DNA of 64,000 bases from Paenarthrobacter histidinolovorans (GTDB taxonomy: Bacteria > Actinomycetota > Actinomycetes > Actinomycetales > Micrococcaceae), in contig NZ_BMPM01000002.1 of the NCBI RefSeq assembly GCF_014647595.1, forward strand, positions 186,001 to 250,000, written 5' to 3'. This document shows, piece after piece, positions 26,314-36,159 of the stretch. Under the pieces are notes generated by a model, which was not told the origin of the DNA, searched no databases, and saw nothing but the letters and a program-made list of their open reading frames with translations. Position 1 is the stretch's first letter, and each line of letters begins with the position of its first letter. The position numbers and the translations under genes are program-made.

Positions 26314-27866
26314 TAGTTGGAACCTCCGGCGGTTGTTGCGGCAGAACCAAGGACAGGCGCCTTCGCAAGGATCGGGCCGCCCCACTTCTCTTCAAGTGCG
26401 GATTCGAGGACTGCGCCAACACGGTACAGACGTGCATCCTGGCGGGCCGGAGCCAGCAGCTGGATGCCCACCGGAAGGCCGTCTTCGTCCGCGAGGCCAC
26501 CCGGGAGGGACAGGCCCGGAATACCGGCAAGGTTGGCCGGGATTGTTGCGACATCGTTCAGGTACATCGCCAGCGGATCTTCCAGCTTCTCCCCCAGCTT
26601 GAACGCCGTGGTGGGCGCCGTGGGCGAAATCAGGACGTCGGCCTTCGCGAAAGCGGCGTCAAAGTCGCGCTGGATCAGCGTACGGACCTTCTGTGCCGAG
26701 CCGTAGTAAGCGTCGTAGTAGCCGGCGCTCAAGGCGTAGGTACCAAGGATGATGCGGCGCTTGACTTCGTCTCCGAAGCCGGCGGCCCGGGTAGCGCCCA
26801 TGACACGTTCTATGGTCATGGGACCGTCCTTGGGCAGCTCACGCAAGCCGAACCGGACGCCGTCGAACTTGGCCAGGTTGCTGGAAGCCTCGGACGGCAT
26901 GATCAGGTAGTACGCGCCCAGGGCGTACTTCAAGTTGGGGCAGGAGACCTCGACGATGTCAGCACCGGCGTCCTTCAGCAACTGAAGGGACTCGTTGAAA
27001 CGTTTCTCGACGCCGGCCTGGTAGCCCTCGCCGTGAAGCTCCTTGACGATGCCGATCTTCATGCCGTCAACGTTGCCTAGGCGGGCGGCAGCAACGAGAT
27101 CGTTGAACGGATCCGTCAGCGATGTGGAATCAAAGGGATCGTGACCGCCGATGACTTCCTGCAGCAGTGCCGAGTCCAGCACAGTCCGGGAAACCGGGCC
27201 GATCTGGTCCAACGACGACGCCATGGCAATGGCGCCATACCGGGAAACAGCACCATAGGTCGGCTTCACGCCAACCGTTCCGGTGACGGCACCAGGCTGG
27301 CGGATCGAGCCACCGGTGTCGGTGCCCAGCGCCAGCGGCGCTTCGAAAGCGGCGACGGCGGCAGCGGAGCCACCGCCGGAACCGCCAGGGATGCGGTCCA
27401 GGTCCCACGGGTTGCGCGTTGGTCCGAATGCGGAGTGTTCCGTGGAAGAACCCATGGCGAACTCATCGAGGTTGGTCTTGCCCAGGATCGGCATCCGGGC
27501 TGCGCGCAGCTTCTTGACGACTGTGGCGTCGTAGGGGCTGTGCCAGCCCTCGAGGATCTTCGAACCAGCGGTGGTCGGCTGGCCGATGGTGACGATGAGG
27601 TCCTTCACCGCGATCGGCACACCGGCCAGGGCATGCAGTTCCTCTGCAGCGGCACCACCGGCTGCGCGGGCAGCGTCAACATCGGCGGCGACTGCCAAGG
27701 CCTCTTCGCTGTTGACGTGGAGGAAGGCGTTAACCTGTCCATCGACGTCAGCAATGCGGTCGAGGTGCGCCTGCGTCACTTCGACGGCGGAAACTTCGCG
27801 GGCGGCCAGCTTGGCTGCGAGGTCGGCAGCGGAGTGGCGGATGAGTTCGTTCTTCAGCTCAGTCAT
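26313..27866 (-). CDS. gatA: Asp-tRNA(Asn)/Glu-tRNA(Gln) amidotransferase subunit A
   Basis: This 517-residue amidase-signature subunit of GatCAB generates ammonia from glutamine. The Ser-cisSer-Lys triad lies in the [12 protein letters not shown] lysine motif (read here as AVKDLIVT) and the glycine/serine-rich [12 protein letters not shown] plus [12 protein letters not shown] signature. It is the middle gene of gatC-gatA-gatB, starting 5 bases after gatC. Confidence 0.97.
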   Translation of the reverse strand: MTELKNELIRHSAADLAAKLAAREVSAVEVTQAHLDRIADVDGQVNAFLHVNSEEALAVAADVDAARAAGGAAAEELHALAGVPIAVKDLIVTIGQPTTAGSKILEGWHSPYDATVVKKLRAARMPILGKTNLDEFAMGSSTEHSAFGPTRNPWDLDRIPGGSGGGSAAAVAAFEAPLALGTDTGGSIRQPGAVTGTVGVKPTYGAVSRYGAIAMASSLDQIGPVSRTVLDSALLQEVIGGHDPFDSTSLTDPFNDLVAAARLGNVDGMKIGIVKELHGEGYQAGVEKRFNESLQLLKDAGADIVEVSCPNLKYALGAYYLIMPSEASSNLAKFDGVRFGLRELPKDGPMTIERVMGATRAAGFGDEVKRRIILGTYALSAGYYDAYYGSAQKVRTLIQRDFDAAFAKADVLISPTAPTTAFKLGEKLEDPLAMYLNDVATIPANLAGIPGLSLPGGLADEDGLPVGIQLLAPARQDARLYRVGAVLESALEEKWGGPILAKAPVLGSAATTAGGSN

Positions 27867-27871
27867 GGTGA

Positions 27872-28168
27872 TTAGTCCTCATCCAGGATTGCCGGGACCT
27901 TGAAACGGTTCTCGAAAGCATCCGGGGCGCCTGACAGCGCCTGCTCGGCCGTGAACGTGTGACCTACGACGTCCTCACGGAACACGTTGGTCAACGGAAT
28001 CGGGTGCGATGTTGCCGGAACATCGTCCCCGGCAGCCTCGCTCACGCTCTTCACCGAATCCACGATGACAGCAAGCTCAACAGCCATCCTGTCCAGTTCT
28101 TCGGCACTCATTTCAATGTGAGCCAGACGCGCAAGATGCGCGACGTCGTCACGGTTGATCGCAGCCAT
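27872..28168 (-). CDS. gatC: Asp-tRNA(Asn)/Glu-tRNA(Gln) amidotransferase subunit C
   Basis: This 98-residue linker subunit stabilises GatA-GatB. The N-terminus [19 protein letters not shown] is characteristic. Start 28168 is chosen over a codon five residues earlier because it matches the family beginning; an AGGGGAGA-like ribosome site precedes it. It is the first gene of gatCAB. Confidence 0.95.
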   Translation of the reverse strand: MAAINRDDVAHLARLAHIEMSAEELDRMAVELAVIVDSVKSVSEAAGDDVPATSHPIPLTNVFREDVVGHTFTAEQALSGAPDAFENRFKVPAILDED

Positions 28169-28229
28169 GGATCTCCCCTGCAAAGTTCAAATGGTTTTCC
28201 GAACCAGTCTACTTGGCTGCGCGCCGGCT

Positions 28230-29108
28230 TCAGCGCCGGTTCAAGTGCTGCGCGTTCAGCTCATCCAGTTGCGCGTCCGTCAGCTGATCGAAACCGCGTG
28301 CCTCACGTTTGTCGCTCCTGGAAAAGCGGATGAACATCAGGATGATGAGGGGCAGGTCGACGATCTCGCAGATGAACCACAGGGCGTCCCCCGCCAGCTG
28401 TTGGTCGCGGAGAGGGTCCGGGAACCACCCCGCCATGGCCTGGGTGGTGGTGACGTGGTCCAGGACCTGGCCGTTGAGACGGAGCAGGATGCCCGGCACG
28501 GCATCGGCCAGGAGTTCGATGAAAACGAACACGAACTCCAAGGTGATGTACGCGCTGGAACGCTGGAAATCCGCTTCTTCGATGATGGGCAGGGCCATCA
28601 GGAGGCCCAGCAAAGGAATGCAGACGGTCAGGAGGATTTCGGCCAGCGGATCGGCACGCAGCGTATGGAAGGCGGGCGTGAGGAAGGTTGAGAAGAGCGC
28701 CAAGCCGATCAGCGGGGCGGCCAGGGAATTGCTGAAGAAGCGCACAACGCGGTGGGACAGCACGGTGTTCAGCGTTTCCACACCCTTGGCGGACAGTGCC
28801 GCGCGGGCCAGCGTGATAGGCCGGCCCAATCCCATCAGGAGGGGGACAACAAACAGAAGCAACGTGACTTTAAGGGTGAAAGCCCAGCGCAGATCCGCGC
28901 TGTAGACCCCGCTGAATCCACAAGTGAGGACGGCCAGGGAGCCAAGGCCGAGGAGGTAGAAGGCCAGTGTCCGCCAGAGGGGCCATGTTTGCCCGTTCCT
29001 GCCGGCGGCCCGGATCCCCAGGCCGTACAGCACGCCAAAGGTGCTGATCATTGCCAGGGCTGCCCAGTCGATTTGCCAGGCACTGATGATGAGTTCAAGG
29101 GGCGGCAC
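28230..29108 (-). CDS. Cytochrome c oxidase assembly protein, CtaG-like
   Basis: This 292-residue integral membrane protein has about seven hydrophobic spans and matches the actinobacterial CtaG/Caa3-type oxidase assembly family. Visible blocks include YSADLRWAFTLKVTLLLFVVPLLMGLG in the middle and a GDALWFICEIVDLPLIILMF segment near the end. Members help copper insertion or assembly of the terminal oxidase. The start codon is GTG. It ends about 60 bases upstream of gatC and is co-directional, but a separate transcript is equally likely. Confidence 0.82.
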   Translation of the reverse strand: MPPLELIISAWQIDWAALAMISTFGVLYGLGIRAAGRNGQTWPLWRTLAFYLLGLGSLAVLTCGFSGVYSADLRWAFTLKVTLLLFVVPLLMGLGRPITLARAALSAKGVETLNTVLSHRVVRFFSNSLAAPLIGLALFSTFLTPAFHTLRADPLAEILLTVCIPLLGLLMALPIIEEADFQRSSAYITLEFVFVFIELLADAVPGILLRLNGQVLDHVTTTQAMAGWFPDPLRDQQLAGDALWFICEIVDLPLIILMFIRFSRSDKREARGFDQLTDAQLDELNAQHLNRR

Positions 29109-29213
29109 AGGCCCATGATATTCCCGCCGGCTGGGCGCCCGGCTGATAGGGGAAATTCCCAGAATGGCTCAGTAACATGGGCCGCTTCTGACCCCCAAGG
29201 AAAGGCCGGCCCT

Positions 29214-30728
29214 GTGCAAGGTCGTCACGAAAGTCCCGACCCCAACCGCTCCGACCCAGCTCTTGCCGCTTATCCAGGGCAGGGAAACCTGGTTGACGGC
29301 AGCCTCGCTTCGCCCTCCCGCAAACGTCGCCGCTGGCTGCGGCTCGGTGTCTTGGTGATGGCCGCAGTCCTGCTCGGGGTGCTGTGCTTTGGCGGTTATT
29401 GGCTCTGGCGGTTGCAGTCCAATATCTCCACGAGTGCGCTCGGAGCCGGGGGCGCCCGCACCGAGGGACCGGTGGATGACCGCAAGGACCGGCTGCAGAT
29501 TCTGGTCTTGGGCAGCGACACCCGCAGCGGCAAGAACAGCCAGTACGGCACGGCGGACCAGTCATCGGGCTACGGCCAATCCGACGTCATGATGCTGGTG
29601 GATATTTCCGCGGACAACAACAACGTCAATGTCATCAGCTTTCCGCGCGACCTCATGGTGGATGTTCCCGAATGCCAGGACCAGGCCACCAAGCAGCAAC
29701 ATGCTGCCCGGGAGGACGCAATGATCAACAGCGCCATGGCCGAAGCCGGGATTGGCTGTGCCGTGGACACGGTCAACAAGCTCACCGGCCTGGAAATCGA
29801 CCACTTCATGATGGCGGACTTCAACGCCGTCAAAGAACTCTCCACCAAGGTGGGAGGCGTGGATGTGTGCGTCAACTCGGATGTCTACGATCCCGACTCC
29901 GGACTCCGGCTTCCCAAGGGAACCTCCCAGGTCAAGGGTGACCAGGCCTTGGCGTTCCTGCGCACCCGGCATGCTTTCGCCGACGGCGGGGACCTGGGCA
30001 GGATCCAGGCCCAGCAGGCCTTCCTTGGTTCGCTCGTGCGCAAGCTCAAATCCGAAGGCACCCTCTCCAACCCGCAAAAAGTGCTGGACATCGCCGACAC
30101 GATGACCAGCAACCTCACCGTAGACACCGGATTGTCTTCCGTTCCGGCACTGCTGACCATCGCCGACCGCCTCAAGAACATCGACCCCGCCAAGGTCAAT
30201 TTCGTGACCGTACCGACTGTTCCTGCGCCGTCCGACCCCAACCGGCTGGCCTTGGCCGAACCCGCAGCGTCGCAGCTTTTCTCTGCCCTCCAGCACAGCG
30301 CCGACCTCAGCCAGGGCGCGGCTCCCACGGCCGGGCCTTCCACCCCGCCGGCCAAACCTTCCTTCGACAAAGCACTCCAGCCGGTTTCCGTTGCCAACGG
30401 CACGTCGGTGACGGGTCGGAGCAACGCCATCGCCGCGACGCTGGCCGCCGCCGGCTACACCAAGACAAGCCGGCTGCAGGCCCAGCCACAGGCCCAAACC
30501 ATGATCTACTACCAGGCCGGTTTCGACGACGTCGCAACCGATATCGCCGCAATGTTCGGGCTTCCGGCCACCAGCGTCCAGGAGGTCACCGGCATTGCGG
30601 GCGTCCAGCTCTACGCCGGCGAGGACTTTGCCTCCGGCGATAAGCCGGTCCAGGCGCCGGCACAAGGAAGCATTCCCAGCCAAACGGCAAATGACCAGAC
30701 CTGCCAGGCAACAAACCCGGCAGGCTGA
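29214..30728 (+). CDS. LytR-CpsA-Psr (LCP) family cell-wall glycopolymer ligase
   Basis: This 504-residue membrane-anchored enzyme attaches teichoic-acid-like or capsular polymers to peptidoglycan. A basic cytoplasmic segment (SRKRRRW) is followed by one span (about 41-66). The LCP domain then shows ILVLGSDTRSG, SDVMMLVDI and the Arg-rich catalytic VISFPRDLMVDVP. A C-terminal LytR_C domain begins near VSVANGTSVTGRSNAIA. GTG 29214 is the best start: GGAAAGG lies upstream, and earlier in-frame codons overlap the divergent oxidase-assembly gene. Length and domain order are normal for Micrococcales. Confidence 0.9.
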   Translation: MQGRHESPDPNRSDPALAAYPGQGNLVDGSLASPSRKRRRWLRLGVLVMAAVLLGVLCFGGYWLWRLQSNISTSALGAGGARTEGPVDDRKDRLQILVLGSDTRSGKNSQYGTADQSSGYGQSDVMMLVDISADNNNVNVISFPRDLMVDVPECQDQATKQQHAAREDAMINSAMAEAGIGCAVDTVNKLTGLEIDHFMMADFNAVKELSTKVGGVDVCVNSDVYDPDSGLRLPKGTSQVKGDQALAFLRTRHAFADGGDLGRIQAQQAFLGSLVRKLKSEGTLSNPQKVLDIADTMTSNLTVDTGLSSVPALLTIADRLKNIDPAKVNFVTVPTVPAPSDPNRLALAEPAASQLFSALQHSADLSQGAAPTAGPSTPPAKPSFDKALQPVSVANGTSVTGRSNAIAATLAAAGYTKTSRLQAQPQAQTMIYYQAGFDDVATDIAAMFGLPATSVQEVTGIAGVQLYAGEDFASGDKPVQAPAQGSIPSQTANDQTCQATNPAG

Positions 30729-30776
30729 TCATTTACTGTGGCGCTGCGGCGCCTCGCTGGTAGGGAGAGCGGATGG

Positions 30777-32279
30777 TCAGCCGATGCCGATCGCTCCGGT
30801 GAGGACTCCGACGGCCAGCATCACGATCGAGATGACGGCGGTGCGCCAGAGGACCTTCTTGTGGTGATCGCCCAGGTCAACCTTGGCCAGCGACACCAGC
30901 AGCAGAATGGCCGGAACCAAGGGGCTCTGCAGGTGGAAAGGCTGGCCCGTGATGGAAGCGCGGGCCATGTCCGCGGCTCCAACACCATAGTGGGCGGCGG
31001 TTTCACTCAGGACCGGCAGGACGCCGAAGTAGAAGGCGTCGTTGCTCATGAAGAAGGTCATCGGGATGCTCAGCAGGCCGGTGATGACTGCCATGAACGG
31101 GCCCATTTCCGCAGGGATGATCTGGACCAGCCATTCGGACATCGCCTTGACCATGCCCGTACCGTTCAGCACACCGGTGAGGACTGCCGCGGCCATGACC
31201 ATGCTGACTACGGCGACGATCGACGGCGCGTGTGCAATCAACTGCGCGCCCTGGTCCTTGACCTTGGGGAAGTTCACCAGCAGGGCGATGGCAGAGCCGA
31301 CCATGAAGACGAACGGCAGCGGAACGATGTTGGCAACCAGGGTCACCATGACGGCAACCGTGAGGCCCAGATTGAACCAGAACAGCTTGGGACGCAGGGT
31401 GGTGCGGTTGGGGTCCAGGGCAGTGTCGGCCATGGCGGTGTCGTGGTCGTCGACCAGGGTTTCGGGACGATCAAGAACGGCGACGCCGGCGCCCCCGCCG
31501 GAGCCGGGCTTGCCGGCGGTGCGGCCGAAGCCGAAGCGGCCCTTGCCCGAACCTGATCCGGAACCCGCGGTGCCGGAAGCTGCGGCGAGCGAGCCGCCGC
31601 GGCCCGTGCCGCCGTCGAACGCTTCAGAGGGATCAGCGACCTCGCCCCAGATCTCCGGAGCTGCGGTGCGCAGACGGTTGCGTTCCTGCAGGCCGAGCAG
31701 CCAGGAGAAGACCAGTACGACGATCAGGCCGACGATCAGGGACGGGACCATGGGGACGAAGACGTCGTTGACGTCGAGCTTCAGGGCTGTGGCGGCACGT
31801 GCGGTGGGGCCGCCCCACGGCAGGATGTTCATGGTGCCGTTGGCCAGGCCTGCCACACAGGTCAGGACCACGGGACTCATCTTGAGGCGCAGGTACACCG
31901 GGAGCATGGCGGCGGTAGTAAGGATGAAGGTGGTGGAGCCGTCTCCATCGAGGGAAACTGCGGCGGCCAGGATGGCGGTGCCCAGGACAACCTTGGCGGG
32001 GTCGTTGCCCAGCTTGCGGAGGATGAACTTCACCAGGGGATCAAAAAGTCCGACGTCGATCATGAGGCCGAAGTAGATGATGGCGAACATGAGCAGCGCC
32101 GCCGTGGAGGTCATGGACTTCATGGAATCCATGACCATGGGACCGATACCGAGGCCCGCCCCGGCGAAGAGGCCGAAGACGGTGGGGACGATGATCAGCG
32201 CCAGGACGGGCGTCAACTTTTTGGTCATGATCAGGACCATGAATACCGCAATCATTGCGAATCCAAGCAAAACCAGCAC
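30777..32279 (-). CDS. CitMHS family metal-citrate/proton symporter
   Basis: This 500-residue transporter of the CitMHS family (Bacillus CitM/CitH) imports citrate complexed with a divalent metal. About eleven hydrophobic segments are visible. Family blocks include MSLDGDGSTTFIL-type residues (here VSLDGDGSTTF), NILPWGGPTARAA and the C-terminal FMSNDAFYFGVLPVL. A cytoplasmic loop at about residues 217-270 is replaced by a long Gly/Ser/Lys-rich low-complexity stretch. The start is GTG with TAAGGAG six bases before it. It diverges from a CitA/CitB-type two-component system that probably induces it. Confidence 0.93.
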   Translation of the reverse strand: MLVLLGFAMIAVFMVLIMTKKLTPVLALIIVPTVFGLFAGAGLGIGPMVMDSMKSMTSTAALLMFAIIYFGLMIDVGLFDPLVKFILRKLGNDPAKVVLGTAILAAAVSLDGDGSTTFILTTAAMLPVYLRLKMSPVVLTCVAGLANGTMNILPWGGPTARAATALKLDVNDVFVPMVPSLIVGLIVVLVFSWLLGLQERNRLRTAAPEIWGEVADPSEAFDGGTGRGGSLAAASGTAGSGSGSGKGRFGFGRTAGKPGSGGGAGVAVLDRPETLVDDHDTAMADTALDPNRTTLRPKLFWFNLGLTVAVMVTLVANIVPLPFVFMVGSAIALLVNFPKVKDQGAQLIAHAPSIVAVVSMVMAAAVLTGVLNGTGMVKAMSEWLVQIIPAEMGPFMAVITGLLSIPMTFFMSNDAFYFGVLPVLSETAAHYGVGAADMARASITGQPFHLQSPLVPAILLLVSLAKVDLGDHHKKVLWRTAVISIVMLAVGVLTGAIGIG

Positions 32280-32453
32280 GGCCGGCTCCTTACTACTGTG
32301 AATGGCGCCACGTCGGTGTGATGCGCACTACAGACATTAGGGTGGCGTCCGTCACGGGCCGGGGTTTACGGGAATTGTTGGGAATACTGCTCGTTGCGAA
32401 CGTTTTGCGCATTGTGCTCAGTGCTTCAATGGATCTGGAGGAAAGGACTGACG
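32280..32453. promoter_or_regulatory. Divergent intergenic region between the citrate transporter and its two-component system
   Basis: These 174 bases hold the ribosome site of the transporter (TAAGGAG, 32286-32292) and that of the kinase (GAGGAAAGGA, ending 32448). The middle is moderately AT-rich and should contain both promoters and any response-regulator site. I see no convincing repeat or palindrome. Confidence 0.4.
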
Positions 32454-34178
32454 GTGCCCCGTAGCAAGAAAACCAGTATGCGCTTTTCCACCCAGACGCT
32501 CCTCCTCCAGCTCGGGGTAGTACTGCTGGTAGTTCTGCTCAGCGGAGTTGTCCACGCCTGGCTGGTGTATGAACGGATCGGCGATGAAGCCGAAAACCAG
32601 GCCCTTACCCTCGCCAGGACAGTCGCTGCCGATCCCGACATCCGCGCAGACGTCCAGGCCATCAGCAAAGAAGAGGGCACGCCGCCACCCGACATCCTCG
32701 CTGCCGGTCCTCTCCAGAACGCGGCGGAGGCAGCCAGGGTCCGGACGGGTGCACTGTTCGTTGTCATCACGGACGAAACCGGGCTGCGCCTTGCACACCC
32801 GGACACCGCACGCCTCGGCGAGCGGGTCAGCACCGACCCCTCGGTGGCCCTTGCCGGCGAAGAAATCACCACACGCAACACCGGCACACTGGGACCTTCC
32901 GCCGGCGCCAAAGTACCCGTCTACTCCCCCGACGCTCCAGGCACAATCGTGGGCGAAGTCAGCGTGGGATATTCCGTGGAGTCCCTGACCAAGAGCCTGG
33001 TGCGCGACATCGCGCCCATTGCCCTCACCGCCGGCGGAGCCCTGCTGGCGGGCGTCCTTGCCTCGTTCCTGCTCCGCCGCCGGCTCCAGCGGCTCACACT
33101 CGGACTCGAACCCGAGGAAATCAGCACCCTGGTCCACGATCAGGTTGCGGTGCTCCAAGGCGTTGATGATGGCGTGATCGGCATCGCCGCCGACGGCCGG
33201 ATCTCCGTGTTCAACGCGGCCGCCGCGCGGCTTCTGGACATGCCCGATGCGACGGGCCAGGACTGGACCTCGGCAAACGTCCCCGAACAACTCAAGCAAC
33301 TCACGCGGCCGGCGGCACAGGACGCCCAAGCCGTGGAAATCGTGGCCGGTGGACGGGTCCTTGTGGCAAGCGCCCGCAAGGCATGGCACCGGAAGGAAGA
33401 CCTCGGTTGGGTGGTTATGCTGCGCGACCGCACCGAATTGCAGCAACTGACCCGGCAACTGGATGCTGTGGGAACCATGTCCGCTGCGCTGCGGGCCCAG
33501 CGCCACGAATTCGCCAACCAGTTGCACACCATCGCCGGCTTCATGAGCATCGGCCAGCACGATTCCGCCAAGGATTACCTGGCCAGGATCTCCGCCACCG
33601 GGCCATTGAAATTCCCGGTGGAGCAGGCCGAACTGTTGCAGGATCCCTACCTCCAGGCCTTCGTCGGCGCCAAAGGTGTGGAAGCATCGGAACGCGGTGT
33701 TGCCCTGCGCATCGGCCCCGAAACCCTGGTCCGTGGACACGTGGCCGACCCCCAGGACGTCACAACAGTGCTTGGCAACCTGATCGACAACGCGGTGAGC
33801 GCCGCCGTCGCCGGTTCTGCCGTGGAACGCTGGGTGGACATTGAGCTGCTGGACGAGCAAAGCCCCGACGGCGGCGCGCTTCACATCGTGGTGGCGGACT
33901 CCGGCGACGGCCTGGGCGGGCTGGAACCCGAGGAGGTTTTCGCGGAAGGCTTCACGACGGCGGAGCACCCGGTGCGTCCGGGCGCCGGGCAAGGCCTGGG
34001 GCTTGCGCTGGTTCGGCAGCTGGCGCGACGACGCGGCGGCGATGTCCGCGTGTTGGAACCGGGGACGGCGGGAGGGCCTGGGGCAGTGTTCATGGCCACC
34101 ATCCCGGGAGTGATGGACGGCGCGGGATCCGGCACCACCGGGACCGGCTCAACGACGAGGGAGGACAACGGTGGCTGA
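32454..34178 (+). CDS. CitA/DcuS-type sensor histidine kinase
   Basis: This 574-residue membrane kinase has an N-terminal span, an extracytoplasmic PAS-like (PDC) sensor of about 130 residues containing FVVITDETGLRLAHPD, a second span, a cytoplasmic PAS domain (GVDDGVIGIAADGRISVFN), an H-box QRHEFANQLHTIAGF with the phospho-accepting His, and an HATPase domain (LGNLIDNAV, DSGDGLGG, GQGLGLALV). This architecture is that of citrate or C4-dicarboxylate sensors. GTG 32454 is chosen for its strong GAGGAAAGGA ribosome site. It overlaps the response regulator by 8 bases. Confidence 0.92.
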   Translation: MPRSKKTSMRFSTQTLLLQLGVVLLVVLLSGVVHAWLVYERIGDEAENQALTLARTVAADPDIRADVQAISKEEGTPPPDILAAGPLQNAAEAARVRTGALFVVITDETGLRLAHPDTARLGERVSTDPSVALAGEEITTRNTGTLGPSAGAKVPVYSPDAPGTIVGEVSVGYSVESLTKSLVRDIAPIALTAGGALLAGVLASFLLRRRLQRLTLGLEPEEISTLVHDQVAVLQGVDDGVIGIAADGRISVFNAAAARLLDMPDATGQDWTSANVPEQLKQLTRPAAQDAQAVEIVAGGRVLVASARKAWHRKEDLGWVVMLRDRTELQQLTRQLDAVGTMSAALRAQRHEFANQLHTIAGFMSIGQHDSAKDYLARISATGPLKFPVEQAELLQDPYLQAFVGAKGVEASERGVALRIGPETLVRGHVADPQDVTTVLGNLIDNAVSAAVAGSAVERWVDIELLDEQSPDGGALHIVVADSGDGLGGLEPEEVFAEGFTTAEHPVRPGAGQGLGLALVRQLARRRGGDVRVLEPGTAGGPGAVFMATIPGVMDGAGSGTTGTGSTTREDNGG

Positions 34179-34830
34179 GGACCTGAGGGTGCTGATCGTG
34201 GACGACGACTTCCATGTGGCAAGGCTCCACGCTGCGTACGTGGATTCAGTGGCGGGATTCATGGCGCTGGCCCCGGCGGGGTCCGTGTCCCAGGCGCTCC
34301 AGGCCATCCACAGCCTGCGGCCGGATCTTGTGCTGTTGGACGTCTACCTGCCCGACGGGTCCGGGCTGGACCTCCTGGGCCAGCTGGACGTGGACGCCGT
34401 GATGCTCACTGCCGCTTCCGATGCCCAGTCCATCAAAGTGGCGCTGCGCAGGGGTGCTCTGGGGTACATGCTCAAGCCCTTCACCGCAGAATCCCTGTCG
34501 CAGCAGCTCAGGTCGTATGCGCGCTACCGCCGGATCCTGGGACAGCAAACCGCCGTCGACCAGACCACCATTGAGCGGGCCAAGCGTTCCCTCATTCCTG
34601 GCGACGTTGCCCCCGCTGCGAAACCGCGGTCTGCCACCGAAGCGGCCGTGCTGGAATCCCTGGTCCCCGGCGAACAGTACTCCGCAGCGGAGGTCGCCGA
34701 GCGTGTTGGCGTTTCCCGGGCCACAGCGCAAAGGTACCTGTCCTCGCTCGCGGACGACGGCGCCGTCGAGATCCAACTGCGCTACGGAAGCACCGGCCGC
34801 CCGGAACACCGTTACGGCATCCCGGGCTGA
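34171..34830 (+). CDS. CitB/DcuR-type response regulator
   Basis: This 219-residue regulator has a receiver domain with acidic pocket LIVDDDFHVA and phospho-accepting Asp57 in LVLLDVYLPDGSG. It ends with a CitB-class helix-turn-helix (SAAEVAERVGVSRATAQRYL). The start is GTG, preceded by GAGGGAGGA and overlapping the kinase end by 8 bases, so the pair is translationally coupled. It should activate the divergent CitMHS transporter gene. Confidence 0.92.
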   Translation: MAEDLRVLIVDDDFHVARLHAAYVDSVAGFMALAPAGSVSQALQAIHSLRPDLVLLDVYLPDGSGLDLLGQLDVDAVMLTAASDAQSIKVALRRGALGYMLKPFTAESLSQQLRSYARYRRILGQQTAVDQTTIERAKRSLIPGDVAPAAKPRSATEAAVLESLVPGEQYSAAEVAERVGVSRATAQRYLSSLADDGAVEIQLRYGSTGRPEHRYGIPG

Positions 34831-34842
34831 CCCAAGTAAGTA

Positions 34843-34884
34843 GCAGATCAGGCCGTTCCGAACGCTGGGAACGACCCGATCTGC
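34843..34884. terminator. Imperfect hairpin between convergent regulator and RidA genes
   Basis: GCAGATC (34843-34849) pairs with GATCTGC (34878-34884) and CGTTCC (34854-34859) with GGAACG (34868-34873), with two mismatches between and an eight-base loop. It lies between convergent stops at 34830 and 34903, so it may terminate both transcripts. No U tract is present. Confidence 0.55.
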
Positions 34885-34902
34885 GACCCAGTTGGGGGGC
34901 TG

Positions 34903-35295
34903 CTAGGCGGACTTCTGCGCCACGAGCTCGATTTCCACCAGCATCTGCGGATCCAGGAACGGCAGGACGTGAACCAGCGAGAGCGTTGGGCGGATCTCAC
35001 CGAAGACCTCTCCGTGCGCACGGCCGGCGTCTTCCCACTTGCTGATATCGGTCAGGTACAGCTTGGACTGCACCACGTCCTCGTACGAGAACCCGGCGTC
35101 TTCCAGTACTGCGCCGAGCTTCTCAAGAATGTATTTTGTTTGCGAGTAGAAGTCGTCGCCAACAATTGCCGGTTCGCCGTCCACGGTCCCGCTGGCCGCC
35201 GTCGCGGAGATGAAGAGAGTGTTGTCCACCTGGACTGCGCGGGAGTACCCAAGGGTCTGCTCCCAGACCGAACCCGTGCCGAATGTCTTGCGCAT
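34903..35295 (-). CDS. RidA family protein (reactive imine/enamine deaminase-like)
   Basis: This 130-residue YjgF/YER057c/UK114 (RidA) fold protein hydrolyses reactive enamine or imine intermediates formed by PLP enzymes, normally as a trimer. The family's substrate-binding Arg is present in the GEIRPTLSLV segment and the conserved Glu in VEIELVA. It is a single gene on the minus strand, 55 bases after an acetyltransferase gene. It is slightly divergent from canonical RidA, so the substrate may differ. Confidence 0.86.
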   Translation of the reverse strand: MRKTFGTGSVWEQTLGYSRAVQVDNTLFISATAASGTVDGEPAIVGDDFYSQTKYILEKLGAVLEDAGFSYEDVVQSKLYLTDISKWEDAGRAHGEVFGEIRPTLSLVHVLPFLDPQMLVEIELVAQKSA

Positions 35296-35350
35296 GCCGC
35301 GCCTTCCTGTCGTTGCGCCCGGCCCGGTGACCGGCGCTTCGAAGGAAACT

Positions 35351-35863
35351 TTATGACTGCCCGAGCTCGAGCCTGTAAACGAACAGTTTTATGTCGGTGC
35401 CCGGCACGAACCAGTCGCGGTGCGGTGCGCGGTCAAAACCGGTGCGGGCGTACAGCGCGTTGGCACTTTCCCAGGTAGCGCCCGTGGTCAGGGACACGGC
35501 ATTGATACCGTCCATGGCTTTGGCCTGGTCGACGACGGCCTGCACCAAGGCGCGGCCCGCGCCGGAACGCTGGACTGCGGGGTCCACAACGAGGGTCCGC
35601 AGTTCCAATTCGTCCTCAAGGCCAATGTCCGAGAAACCCCCGCCGGCCGGAGCGGCTGTGACGGAACCGATGACCTCGCCGTTGCGCTCGGCCACCAGGA
35701 TCTCTGCATGCTCCGCGCGGCCGGCCACATCCTGGAGCTTCTGCAGGTACGGGTGGTCGGCGTCGCCGTAGTACCCCGCAGTGACGTAGGAGTCCTGCGT
35801 AATGCGGGCAACGGCGTCGTAGTCTTCGGGCAGGGCGGGACGGACGGTAATCGGCGAAAGCAC
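35351..35863 (-). CDS. GNAT family N-acetyltransferase
   Basis: This 170-residue acetyl-CoA-dependent acetyltransferase has a GNAT core including EVIGSVTAAPAGG, the LRTLVVDPAVQRSGAGRALV pantetheine-binding motif A, and the C-terminal GATWESANALYARTGF block. Substrate unknown. It starts with GTG and has a weak ribosome site; no better start is in frame. Confidence 0.87.
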   Translation of the reverse strand: MLSPITVRPALPEDYDAVARITQDSYVTAGYYGDADHPYLQKLQDVAGRAEHAEILVAERNGEVIGSVTAAPAGGGFSDIGLEDELELRTLVVDPAVQRSGAGRALVQAVVDQAKAMDGINAVSLTTGATWESANALYARTGFDRAPHRDWFVPGTDIKLFVYRLELGQS

Positions 35864-36159
35864 CTACCAATGGTAGTCGCGCCCGACCCACCCAGGGCGC
35901 CAATAGGGCGTTTCCGTGATGGAACTATCACCTTTGGGCAAGGCTCCACGTCGGATGGCCGGGTTGCGCAGCCGCGTGGCAGAAACGACCGGGTTGCTTT
36001 TCCATTGCCTCCCGTGGCGTCGGATGCCGTTCCATTGCGCTCGGTGAACCCCGGTTTCGCGCTGTTGCGGGCACATGTCGGGCTGCTGGCGGGGATCTTC
36101 GGGGACGTGCTTAAGTTGCCACACACCCGCCCCACACCGTCCTGAACCGAGGAGAAACC
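35864..36159. other. 296-bp divergent intergenic region without a supported gene
   Basis: This lies between the acetyltransferase and the flavin monooxygenase. Short ORFs cross it but none has a ribosome site or recognisable product. It must hold the promoters of both genes. GAGGAGA just before 36160 is the monooxygenase ribosome site. I see no clear palindrome. Confidence 0.5.

Noticed and set aside
28752..29213. N-terminal extension of the LCP protein
   Set aside because: These codons are antisense to the oxidase assembly gene. GTG 29214 has a ribosome site and gives a normal LCP length.
35420..36145. Plus-strand ORF spanning the acetyltransferase and the following gap
   Set aside because: It is antisense for most of its length, lacks a ribosome site and shows no domain; the gap portion alone does not look coding.
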